From Chroogloeocystis siderophila 5.2 s.c.1 (GTDB taxonomy: Bacteria; Cyanobacteriota; Cyanobacteriia; Cyanobacteriales; Chroococcidiopsidaceae), in assembly GCF_001904655.1 (NCBI RefSeq), contig NZ_MRCC01000004.1, positions 248,001 to 312,000 of the forward strand: 64,000 bases of DNA, in the 5' to 3' direction. How positions within the stretch are numbered: position 1 is the stretch's first letter; each line of letters opens with the position of its first letter. The notes beneath the pieces are model-generated. The model was not told the origin of the DNA, searched no databases, and saw only the letters and a program-made list of their open reading frames with translations. The position numbers were made by a program, and so were the translations under genes. Shown here one piece after another: positions 36,513 to 44,222 of the stretch.

Positions 36513-36839
36513 TGCAGTAGTGTAAATGCGATCGCACACAAAATATACTTCCGTAAGATTACTGTTACCACAACACAGTTAGCTCTCTACTTCACATCAA
36601 ATTCATAATAGTACTTTTGCTATGCTTTAAAACTTGATAAAGTTCGTTTAAAGATAGCAATTATACTTTATTCTTCTTTTAAATTTTAAGTAGTAATTAC
36701 ACAGTGGTAGTTTAAAGTTCTAGTTTCTAAGATGAAACTATCGAACGAAATTGATTTTACTTCAAGAATTAGATTTTTTACTAAAACAATTAATTCCCAT
36801 CGGTAAGAATAATCTAGATTCTATTAAAGGAATTGAAAA
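36513..36839. other. AT-rich intergenic region (327 bp)
   Basis: Spacer between rnb and the first gene of the coiled-coil group. The AT content rises sharply here and stays high until about 39.8 kb. No gene, tRNA or clear hairpin is seen; the promoter of the group should lie in it. Confidence 0.5.
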
Positions 36840-37418
36840 ATGCAATATCAACTGCTTCAGGATACATTGACTTATCTAATTAATGGTGTCGCCATTTCTG
36901 GAGTACTCGCAGCTGGTGCAACTATTGTATATCAGTACTGGACACAAGGACAACTACAATTAGTAGATGGTGAACCTCCTCAAGAAGGAGCGTCACAACC
37001 AGAGCCGATCAAGTCACAAGTAAGTGAACAAAAACCTGTTTCAATTGAAGAACAGCTTAAAATTGAGCTAAGTCGACTTCAGCAACAACTATCTTTTACT
37101 CAAGAACAATTACAACAAACTCAACAACAATTAACACAATCTCATCAACACAAACTCCAAATCCAATCTTATTTTGATGCTAAATTACAGCAAGCTCAGC
37201 AACAAGAACAGCAAGCTCAAATTGAGCTAAGTCAACTTCGGCAACAATTATCTTCTACTGAAGAAGAATTACAAAAAACTCAGCAGGAGTTGAACAGTAC
37301 AAAAGAAGGAGTACAAGGATTTGTTAATAAGATGTTTTATTTAGATCGAAGTGCTAAGACGAAGTTGAAAGCACTCTTTTCAAATAAGGAAGTTTCCCAA
37401 CAACCAACTTTCAATTAA
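36840..37418 (+). CDS. Membrane-anchored coiled-coil protein, unknown family
   Basis: A 192-residue protein: a transmembrane segment near the N-terminus (about 14-32, YLINGVAISGVLAAGATIV), a short Pro/Glu linker, a long coiled coil rich in Gln (about 68-155; repeated units LQQQLSFTQEQLQQTQQQL and LRQQLSSTEEELQKTQQEL), and a short basic C-terminus (FVNKMFYLDRSAKTKLKALF). No enzymatic motif. It opens an AT-rich group with three further unfamiliar genes. I do not recognise a family; Gln-rich coiled coils give many false similarities. A scaffold role is a guess. Confidence 0.7.
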   Translation: MQYQLLQDTLTYLINGVAISGVLAAGATIVYQYWTQGQLQLVDGEPPQEGASQPEPIKSQVSEQKPVSIEEQLKIELSRLQQQLSFTQEQLQQTQQQLTQSHQHKLQIQSYFDAKLQQAQQQEQQAQIELSQLRQQLSSTEEELQKTQQELNSTKEGVQGFVNKMFYLDRSAKTKLKALFSNKEVSQQPTFN

Positions 37419-37434
37419 CATAGTTTATAGCTTT

Positions 37435-37549
37435 CTCAATATGGATATTAGAGATACAGAAGTTTCCATTTTATTAAAAATGACAAAACATACAACTTCG
37501 CGCTACATAAGGTTTCTGTTATTTTAAAGTTCTCGAAATCCATATTGAG
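37435..37549. repeat. 115-bp element with 12-bp perfect terminal inverted repeats
   Basis: CTCAATATGGAT at 37435-37446 is mirrored exactly by ATCCATATTGAG at 37538-37549, and similarity continues inward less perfectly (TATTAGAGA against TTCGAGA). It sits between the first and second genes of the coiled-coil group. It may be a small MITE, or the two arms may form a long hairpin in the transcript. Confidence 0.6.
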
Positions 37550-37643
37550 TCATCTAAATAATCTCATAGACTTACCTATCTAAACAATAGTCTGAATTTG
37601 AAAGAAACCACCTTTTATGTCAAAACTTTATTGATGAAAATAC

Positions 37644-38327
37644 ATGGGGCAACAAGAGACACTACAGAGATCTTGTAGACGTACAGGTGAGATATGTAGA
37701 AATATAACTCGCAAAGAAATTGTCGCAATTGCTATAAACAACGGTTGGGAAGTTGTACCAGCAGGCAAAGAACAACTAAAAGCCTGTAAAAAAGGACATT
37801 CCAGCGTTCCCATTCCAGGACATAGAGATAGCACAATTGTTCCTAACGGTACAGCGCATAAAGTCATTAAATCACTACAGCAGCCTTCGGTTAAGGATGT
37901 GGAATACATAAACGCAAACCATAAGCCTCAAAAAGTCTCAAATTTCTACAAAGCTAAAATTAATCAACTTGAGGTTCAGCTGGCAGCAGCAAATTCAACT
38001 AATAAAAAATTAAAAGATGATGTTGAAGCAGCCATTGATTTAGCAGCAGAAACTGAAACAAGGAACGCAGAATTAAGTAAGGAAATTTACAGACAAAAGT
38101 ATTGGATTGAAGGATTAAAACAAGAAATTGCTAACCTGATTCAGCAAAAAGCACAACAAGATAAAGAGATGCTCGTGATTGCTGAGGAAGTGGAGCAAGT
38201 GGAGCAAAAGGAGTTGCGGATTAAGACTGGTGGTGAAAAGTTAACTCGGTTTTCGCGGCGGCTAAAGCCAAAATTACGGCTAGAGCTACAGCAAATAATT
38301 CAATGGCTGACAGAGGAGAATCTATGA
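37644..38327 (+). CDS. HicA-like domain fused to a coiled coil
   Basis: A 227-residue protein. Residues about 23-82 follow the HicA pattern: TRKEIVAIAINNGWEVVPAGK, then VPIPGHRDSTIVPNGTAHKVIKSL, matching the HicA order (helix, G-W strand, GSHH strand, VPxH, G-T helix). The family catalytic His (GSHH) is absent; that strand reads GKEQLKACKK, so mRNA cleavage is doubtful while the RNA-binding-type fold may remain. Residues about 100-205 form a coiled coil (FYKAKINQLEVQLAAANS, IYRQKYWIEGLKQEIANLI), followed by a basic tail. No HicB antitoxin gene is adjacent. The next gene starts at an ATGA overlap, so the two are translationally coupled. Confidence 0.65.
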   Translation: MGQQETLQRSCRRTGEICRNITRKEIVAIAINNGWEVVPAGKEQLKACKKGHSSVPIPGHRDSTIVPNGTAHKVIKSLQQPSVKDVEYINANHKPQKVSNFYKAKINQLEVQLAAANSTNKKLKDDVEAAIDLAAETETRNAELSKEIYRQKYWIEGLKQEIANLIQQKAQQDKEMLVIAEEVEQVEQKELRIKTGGEKLTRFSRRLKPKLRLELQQIIQWLTEENL

Positions 38328-38641
38328 GTCTTGCACAACGGATACGAAATAACGTAGCGCGTTCTCGTCGAACAACTTCTGAAATTTTAGGAGCTACATC
38401 AGAACTCGTTCAGGCTCATGAGCGCATATTAGAGCAACTGGATATGTTTAATCAACCTACACTACCAGCCAAAAGAAAAACTTGGACGATCGCTATCATG
38501 AAGCGCGAACTTGGTGGATTCAAGGCGGCTAAAAATCACTTTGCAAAAATCTACGGCATTAAAGCAAAAAGTTGGACTACATTAGTTGAGAAAGTTAATA
38601 ATATTGAATCTGCCTTGGTTCATTTAGGGTATTGGCAGTAA
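38324..38641 (+). CDS. Small basic protein of the coiled-coil group, unknown
   Basis: A 105-residue protein starting at the ATG at 38324, which overlaps the previous stop as ATGA; a longer frame from 38303 is less likely. The N-terminal 45 residues are helical (MSLAQRIRNNVARSRRTTSE, ELVQAHERILEQLDMF). The C-terminal part, KTWTIAIMKRELGGFKAAKNHFAKIYGIKAKSWTTLVEKV, is basic. Its FAKIYG-x-K-x-x-S-x-x-x-L segment resembles the FCSIYGKSLSSVLKEL segment of the fourth gene, so both may share a small fold. Family not recognised. Confidence 0.65.
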   Translation: MSLAQRIRNNVARSRRTTSEILGATSELVQAHERILEQLDMFNQPTLPAKRKTWTIAIMKRELGGFKAAKNHFAKIYGIKAKSWTTLVEKVNNIESALVHLGYWQ

Positions 38642-38730
38642 TATCGTATCGAGTTGATTGAATATAAATTCCTGTACGCTACAAAAAAGACCAATCAACT
38701 TGTTTGTAACTTTAAAGGAAAATTTATACA

Positions 38731-39399
38731 ATGACTTTTACGCACATTAGCCAACAGAAAATAATCACTGTTGCACTTACAATAGTTTGCACCGTCGGTA
38801 TTGCTAATACTATGATAAATAAACCCAAAGATATCGGTTTAATGTCTGCTTTTACTACATTATTAATAGTGATTTAAAAAACACAACAGGCAGAAAAAAG
38901 TGCTGTTGAAGCTTTACAGGACTCTCAATGTGCGATTAACAAACTCCAAATTCAAAACAATTTGACAAGCGATCGCGTGGAAGAAGTAATGCAGCTTGTC
39001 AATCAACGCTGCGATCGCGTTAACCAGAAATTGCAAGAACATATCGACGCTCCAAATCATCAAGTCATCGAAGTACCTAAGTTATCTAAAACTAAGCGAG
39101 TGACTTTTACTGAAGAAGAATTAGAAAATAGCCTAGTTACTTTATTAGCAGATTTGTGTGCCAAGAAAAAAACGGCAAGCGTCTTACTCAGTGTTTTAGC
39201 TAGTCACTTTTGCAGTATTTATGGTAAAAGTTTGTCGTCAGTTTTGAAAGAACTTAAATTAGAAAAGTACCCTGTTAACTTTTTGAAAAAAAGATTTAAT
39301 AAATTTCAGTTAGTTTACCAAAATCAAGATTATTTTATAAGTCTTGTTCGCTCGGTTAAGGAATCAAAAGAAAATAATATACTAGTCAAGGTGGCTTAG
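38731..39399 (+). pseudogene. Membrane/coiled-coil gene with possible OST-HTH/LOTUS domain, interrupted by one in-frame TAA
   Basis: From the ATG at 38731 (GGAAAATT-type upstream region), 48 codons encode a hydrophobic N-terminus (IITVALTIVCTVGIANTMI and MSAFTTLLIVI). A TAA at 38875-38877 follows, then the same frame continues without interruption as a coiled coil (QQAEKSAVEALQDSQCAINKLQIQ, VEEVMQLVNQRCDRVNQKL) and a C-terminal domain (about codons 130-215). The C-terminal domain, with SLVTLLADLCAKKKTASVLLS, LASHFCSIYGKSLSSVLKEL and NFLKKRFNKFQLVYQ, has the helical pattern of OST-HTH/LOTUS domains. One base change would restore a 222-codon gene; the downstream part could also be translated from a TTG near 38962. 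Confidence 0.55.
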
Positions 39400-39827
39400 T
39401 CATATTTCATTTATGTGATGTTTCAGAGCGCTGCAAGAAAGGTTTATATCTTTTAATTCTGCTTGTTAGATGCTTTTATACATTAAACAGTGGTTGCAGC
39501 TTCTTTCTGATTCATAGTCAGTAACTCAGTATAAAGTACCATCCTGCCAAGGAATTAATTTCTTGGCTGATAGCTTAAGTTGGATAAATCCGACTAGCTT
39601 GGTAAGATTTTTTTATTTCATTTTAACCAACTATTGATTGTAAGACAAGTGAGGAGGAGAGTAAGTAGAGGGGCTTCAAGAGAAATTAATTGTAGTTCTC
39701 ATTTAGTGAAATTGTCACAAAATCTGAAGTCAAAAAAGTCAAAAATAACGCTTTTAGGATAGTTTTCTTATTAGAAATTACTAATCCTATTCAAATTGTA
39801 TCGGTAATCTAATAAATATTAAATAAA
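39400..39827. other. Intergenic region between convergent units (428 bp)
   Basis: AT-rich, between the end of the coiled-coil group and the end of the DUF790 gene. CCAAGGAA-TTAA-TTTCTTGG near 39546-39567 can pair (7 of 8) and might serve as a terminator for one or both units. No gene is seen. Confidence 0.45.
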
Positions 39828-41039
39828 CTACTCTAGTATGGCTAATACAGATTTGGGTTGTAATTTATCTTTAAACCACACAATTCTTGCAGGGCAATCG
39901 TTTAGTTTTACTCCAGCTTTTTCTAAATTTAAGCGTTCAGAGATTGCTAAGATTAAATTATCGCAATTCGCTCTACGCACTTGAGAAAACTTCTTTTGTA
40001 AATATTCAGGTCGCCAGTAACCGACAATTTCTAATAAGAATATTCTGCCATCGGGATGTACCAAGCGAAAGTCGGGAATCATGATGCTACCAGGAATTGG
40101 AATTAAATCAACTTCGCGTTCTAGAACCCAATTTGTATTTAATGCTTCCCAGCGATTTACAAACGAAGCTTCAACCATACTATCGTATATTTTACCAGGT
40201 GGATAGTGCGATACTAAACCGCATTCAGAATCGAGACTAAAACGACCTGTTTTCCAGTTATTTGTATAAAAGTCACGAAATTGTAGTGTGGCGCTGAGAC
40301 TCCATTTAGTAACGTGTAAGAGTGCGGGAATGAGTTTAGCGATCGCTAGTCCATAGCGCGTACTCGGACTAAATAAACTCGCAGGTCCATCAATTGTAAT
40401 TGTAAATCCGTGTTCCGCGTCGCCTTCGATATAAGCCATTAACTGAAATAATTTCAAGTAACGAAACAACAGCTTATATTGACCAGGAACATTGCGATGT
40501 GCATTAATGGTTAAATGACTCGCTTTATAAAAAATTCCCTGCACTTGTGACAAATTATATCGATGTAATAATTCCTTTGGTGTAGGGGTGTCAAACGAAG
40601 TTAAAATTTTATTTTCAGCAAGATCAGCATATAATCCAACCCGAATTTCCTCTGCGATCACTTCGCGCTGTAACTCTTGAGTGAGTTGTAAAGCTAAATT
40701 ATTCAGAGTTTGTTGACTATTAAAAGTACTAGGAACTGTTTGTGCTGCAACTTTAAATACTCGTTCTCGCAAAACTTGAGGTTCTAATGGACTCATAACT
40801 TCAAATTCACACAAACCTTTTAAGAGATGCGCTAATCCCCGCTTAATGCGATAATCAGGACTATCACCCTCATAATCTTGCAATTTTTCATTTAATTCGC
40901 CTTGAGAGTTACCAATTGATTCTTGGAAACAAGCAATCAACTCTGCTGCTAATTCTAAATTCCGATCGTCAATCGCTAATTGCTTCGGAACAATCGTTTC
41001 TCCATTCAATCGATGCGTTAGTAAATCACTTGGTAACAT
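39828..41039 (-). CDS. DUF790/Bax1-like nuclease
   Basis: A 403-residue protein. The C-terminal nuclease core reads IPIPGSIMIPDFRLVHPDGRIFLLEIVGYWRPEYLQKKF, with Asp (PDF), Glu (LEIVG) and Lys in the PD-(D/E)xK order. In archaea the DUF790 protein Bax1 is the endonuclease partner of the XPB helicase and cuts bubble DNA. The neighbouring leftward gene encodes an XPB-like helicase, supporting the same pairing. A start at 41087 would add 16 residues (ATNYQLPTFF) encoded by the TTGGTAA-type repeat; the ATG at 41039 (MLPSDLLTHRL) is preferred, since DUF790 proteins begin with such text. Confidence 0.85.
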   Translation of the reverse strand: MLPSDLLTHRLNGETIVPKQLAIDDRNLELAAELIACFQESIGNSQGELNEKLQDYEGDSPDYRIKRGLAHLLKGLCEFEVMSPLEPQVLRERVFKVAAQTVPSTFNSQQTLNNLALQLTQELQREVIAEEIRVGLYADLAENKILTSFDTPTPKELLHRYNLSQVQGIFYKASHLTINAHRNVPGQYKLLFRYLKLFQLMAYIEGDAEHGFTITIDGPASLFSPSTRYGLAIAKLIPALLHVTKWSLSATLQFRDFYTNNWKTGRFSLDSECGLVSHYPPGKIYDSMVEASFVNRWEALNTNWVLEREVDLIPIPGSIMIPDFRLVHPDGRIFLLEIVGYWRPEYLQKKFSQVRRANCDNLILAISERLNLEKAGVKLNDCPARIVWFKDKLQPKSVLAILE

Positions 41040-41114
41040 TTCAAACTTGAAGAAAGTAGGTAATTGGTAATTGGTTGCACAAACCACAACGAAAGGTACG
41101 ATATCTGATTGTCC

Positions 41115-42704
41115 TTACCTATCCTCCTTATCATTATCAACGCGATACAAACCAGAAGACTCCGCCGCGAACAATCCCCCCTTCTCTTCTCCTCTGCGCC
41201 CTTTGCGTCTTTGTGGTTCGTTCTCCAAACCTCTCCTTCTCACCGAAGTTCCCTCCTCCGAAGTATCCTCCGCCACCACCTCATACAACAACGCCAACTT
41301 CTCTCCATCCGTACCACGCCGCAACACGCGCCCCAAACGTTGAATATACTCGCGCGCCGAACCCGTACCCGAAAGAATAATTGCTACACTCGCTGCGGGA
41401 ACATCCACCCCTTCATTTAAAACGTGCGAAGCCACTAAAGCGCGATACTCGCCTGCGCGAAACCGCGTGAGAATGTTATGACGTTCCTTAATCGGAGTTT
41501 GGTGCGTAATCGCTGGAATCAACAACTCTTGTGAAATGCGATACACCGTTGCGTTATCTGCGGTAAAAATCAACGTGCGTTCGGGATAATGTTGTGCAAG
41601 TAAATTACTCAAGACTTGTAACTTACCATCTGTACCTAATGCGATCGCCTTCGCTTCGCGGTGCGCTAACATTGCCTTACGTCCCGCTGTCGAACGCGCA
41701 CTAGCTTGCACAAATAATTGCCAACCTTTTAAGTTCCCTAACTTGATATTTGCTTGCTGTAAAAAGGCATTGCGTAACCGAATTAATTCGTTATAGCGAT
41801 CGCGTTCGTATTGCGACAGTTGCACCTTGATTTGTACTACCTCGTGTTTGGCTAAAGCCTTTCCCGCAAGTTCAGCCACAGTTTGACGATAAACTTCAGT
41901 TCCAATCAAGTAGTTTAAATCCGAATGCTTCCCATCGCTACGTTCGGGTGTTGCGGTTAATCCTAATCGATAGGGCGCGATCGCATATTCCGCGATCGCG
42001 CGGTTGAAATCGGTAGGTAAATGATGACACTCATCAAAAATCAACAGTGCGTAGCGGTTTCCCAACGCTTCCGCATGAATTGCTGCACTATCATACGTCG
42101 CAACTAATAAAGGAGATTTATCCCGCGCCCCGCCACCGAGTAACCCGACTTCTGCATCAGGAAACGCCGCTAACAGTTGCGCATACCACTGATGCATTAA
42201 ATCGAGAGTAGGAACGACAATCAGCGTACTACGTGGAGTAGAAGCGATCGCAAGTTGCGCTAAATACGTTTTTCCCGCTGCGGTAGGTAAGACGACGACG
42301 CCCTGACGCCCTGCGTGTTTCCATGCGGTTAAAGCTTCGGTTTGATGCGGATACGGTTCCATCGCCAAACTTGAAACAAGTTCCAACGAAACAAACGCTT
42401 TCGCTTCATCAATAAAGTTAACGTTCTCGTTTTGTAAGGCTTCCACCAGCGAACGATAGTCAATTGCTTTGATGCGGAATTTTTCTACTCTGTCATCCCA
42501 AGTCGCGTAATCTACCCAAGCTTTACCTTTGGGTGGAGGATGCAAAATTAAAGTACCGCGATCGAAAGACAATGTAGGAATACGTACCATTAACTTATTA
42601 GCTATCCATCCCCGCATATTTAAGTTTACTGTGCTGCTGGTTTTTGGCTCAAAATCGCAAATAATTCTGTAAAGCGATCGCATTGAGTACACTTTTGGGG
42701 GCAA
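41115..42704 (-). CDS. XPB-like superfamily 2 DNA helicase
   Basis: A 529-residue helicase with an N-terminal damage-recognition-like region (about 1-110), then helicase motifs: Q-like PYPHQTEAL, Walker A LPTAAGKTYLA, DExH box FDECHHL, motif III GLTATPERSDG, motif IV/V TLIFTADN and VASHVLNEGVDVP, motif VI QRLGRVLRRG. XPB opens DNA for nucleotide-excision repair or transcription, and the Bax1-like nuclease gene follows 28-76 bp downstream. The last 40 residues (NEPQRRKGRRGEEKGG and on) come from a dispersed GAACCACAAAGACGC-type repeat and are probably not functional. A second Met (42683) is also a possible start. Confidence 0.88.
   Translation of the reverse strand: MPPKVYSMRSLYRIICDFEPKTSSTVNLNMRGWIANKLMVRIPTLSFDRGTLILHPPPKGKAWVDYATWDDRVEKFRIKAIDYRSLVEALQNENVNFIDEAKAFVSLELVSSLAMEPYPHQTEALTAWKHAGRQGVVVLPTAAGKTYLAQLAIASTPRSTLIVVPTLDLMHQWYAQLLAAFPDAEVGLLGGGARDKSPLLVATYDSAAIHAEALGNRYALLIFDECHHLPTDFNRAIAEYAIAPYRLGLTATPERSDGKHSDLNYLIGTEVYRQTVAELAGKALAKHEVVQIKVQLSQYERDRYNELIRLRNAFLQQANIKLGNLKGWQLFVQASARSTAGRKAMLAHREAKAIALGTDGKLQVLSNLLAQHYPERTLIFTADNATVYRISQELLIPAITHQTPIKERHNILTRFRAGEYRALVASHVLNEGVDVPAASVAIILSGTGSAREYIQRLGRVLRRGTDGEKLALLYEVVAEDTSEEGTSVRRRGLENEPQRRKGRRGEEKGGLFAAESSGLYRVDNDKEDR
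41181..41225. repeat. GAACCACAAAGACGC-type dispersed repeat inside the helicase 3-prime end
   Basis: On the minus strand the repeat reads GAACCACAAAGACGCAAAG and continues GGGCGCAGAGGAG. It encodes the C-terminal NEPQRRKGRRGEE of the helicase. A related copy lies inside metH (about 59355-59391). Confidence 0.7.
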
Positions 42705-42747
42705 AATCGTTTCATAATGACGTAAACCGAGTCAGTGCAAATTATTC

Positions 42748-43554
42748 ATGTTGCAGGAACAGGAAACGGTTATTGAATTCCGTGATGTCAGTTATAGTCC
42801 ACAACACCGCGCGATCGTGTCGAATCTCAATTTCTCAATTCGTCGAGGTGAAGCACTCATTTTATTAGGGCGTAGTGGTAGTGGCAAAACAACGACGATG
42901 AAGTTGATTAATCGGCTACTTAAACCGACGCAAGGCGAAGTTCTCTTCGATGGGATTTCGACAAATCAGTGGGATGAAATTAAACTACGGCGCAAAATTG
43001 GTTACGTCATTCAAGAAACGGGCTTGTTTCCGCATTTTACGGTAGAACGCAATGTTGGTTTGATACCTGCACTAGAAGGCTGGAAACCCAAACAAATCAA
43101 AACGCGGGTATTTGAATTGTTAAACTTATTCGGTTTAGAACCCGAACAATTTGCAAAACGCTATCCACATGAATTATCTGGGGGACAACGCCAGCGCGTC
43201 GGTGTCGCCCGCGCTTTAGCGGCCGATCCTCCAGTACTATTAATGGATGAACCTTTCGGCGCATTAGATCCAATTACCCGCTTAGAGATTCAAAGCGAAT
43301 TTCGCCGCCTGCAGCAAGAACTAAGGAAAACCGTTGTTTTCGTAACGCACGATATTCAAGAAGCCTTCGTCTTAGCTTCGCGTATTGGTTTAATGGATAC
43401 GGGGCGGTTAGTCGTTTTAGGGACACCAGAAGAATTTTTAGGTTCGCAAGAACCTGAGGCGCTTGCTTTTAAGCAGTGTTTGCGGGGAATCACCTCCCCA
43501 GAATCATTTCCAAAATTCTCAGAGGGAGATAGCAATAACGGGAAATGGATTTAA
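42748..43554 (+). CDS. Osmoprotectant/quaternary-amine ABC transporter, ATP-binding subunit (OpuCA/ProV-like)
   Basis: A 268-residue ABC ATPase: Walker A GRSGSGKTTTMKLI, the Q-loop IQETGLFPHF, signature LSGGQRQRVGVARALA, Walker B VLLMDEPFGALDP and the His switch VTHD. Its sequence and its partners place it in the glycine betaine/choline/carnitine class. The C-terminal CBS pair that senses ionic strength in OpuCA is missing; the protein ends soon after the ATPase core. It overlaps the permease gene by 10 bp. A divergent promoter lies between it and the helicase gene (about 40 bp). Confidence 0.87.
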   Translation: MLQEQETVIEFRDVSYSPQHRAIVSNLNFSIRRGEALILLGRSGSGKTTTMKLINRLLKPTQGEVLFDGISTNQWDEIKLRRKIGYVIQETGLFPHFTVERNVGLIPALEGWKPKQIKTRVFELLNLFGLEPEQFAKRYPHELSGGQRQRVGVARALAADPPVLLMDEPFGALDPITRLEIQSEFRRLQQELRKTVVFVTHDIQEAFVLASRIGLMDTGRLVVLGTPEEFLGSQEPEALAFKQCLRGITSPESFPKFSEGDSNNGKWI

Positions 43555-44207
43555 ACGAATTTTTTCTCATTAAATACGCCCCAGAAATTTTTCAAGAAAC
43601 AGGGACGCACTTATTAATTGTCGCGATCGCAGTTGGTATTGCAACTTTAATCGGTATTCCTTTAGGAATTCTCATCACGCGTCAAGTACGCTGGCGACAA
43701 CCGATTTTGGGTATTGCAAATATCTTGCAAACGATTCCAAGCTTAGCACTTTTTGGTTTTTTGATTTCCGTTCCCATCATTGGCGGAATTGGAGCGCAAA
43801 CTGCAATTATTGCCCTAACTTTATACTCTTTTCTCCCCATTGTTCGCAATACTTACACAGGAATTACCAGCGTCGATCCCGCAATTCGCGAAGCTGGGCG
43901 CGGTATGGGAATGACCGATCGACAATTGCTCTTACAAGTCGAAATTCCTTTAGCCTTAAGTTTTATTTTAGCCGGAGTACGCGTTGCTACCGTGATTGCG
44001 ATCGGGATTGCAACAATCGCCGCTGCGATCGGCGCTGGTGGCTTAGGTGTATTTGTGTTTCGTGGTATTGCTATGGTCAACAATCAACTCATTCTCGCAG
44101 GAGCAATTCCTGCCGCGATATTAGCAATTCTAGCCGACTGGGGTATCGGTTTAATCGAGCGACGTCTACTAAAAAAGCGATCGCAAACCAAAGCTAAGGG
44201 TTTTTAA
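43545..44207 (+). CDS. Osmoprotectant ABC transporter permease (OpuCB/ProW-like)
   Basis: A 220-residue inner-membrane protein with five or six transmembrane segments. The coupling loop to the ATPase is visible around TGITSVDPAIREAGRGMGMTDRQLLLQVEIPLAL, the EAA-like motif of ABC permeases. QTIPSLALFGFL and AIGAGGLGVFVFRGI are typical of the OpuC/ProW permeases. It overlaps the ATPase gene by 10 bp, so translation is coupled. The next gene of the set, the binding protein, lies beyond an antisense Uma2 pseudogene. Confidence 0.88.
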   Translation: MDLNEFFLIKYAPEIFQETGTHLLIVAIAVGIATLIGIPLGILITRQVRWRQPILGIANILQTIPSLALFGFLISVPIIGGIGAQTAIIALTLYSFLPIVRNTYTGITSVDPAIREAGRGMGMTDRQLLLQVEIPLALSFILAGVRVATVIAIGIATIAAAIGAGGLGVFVFRGIAMVNNQLILAGAIPAAILAILADWGIGLIERRLLKKRSQTKAKGF

Positions 44208-44222
44208 ATTGTCTTTCACTCA

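Noticed and set aside
38303-38323. An upstream start for the third gene of the coiled-coil group
   Set aside because: The ATG at 38324 overlaps the previous stop as ATGA, the usual coupled arrangement, and the extra seven residues only read through the previous gene.
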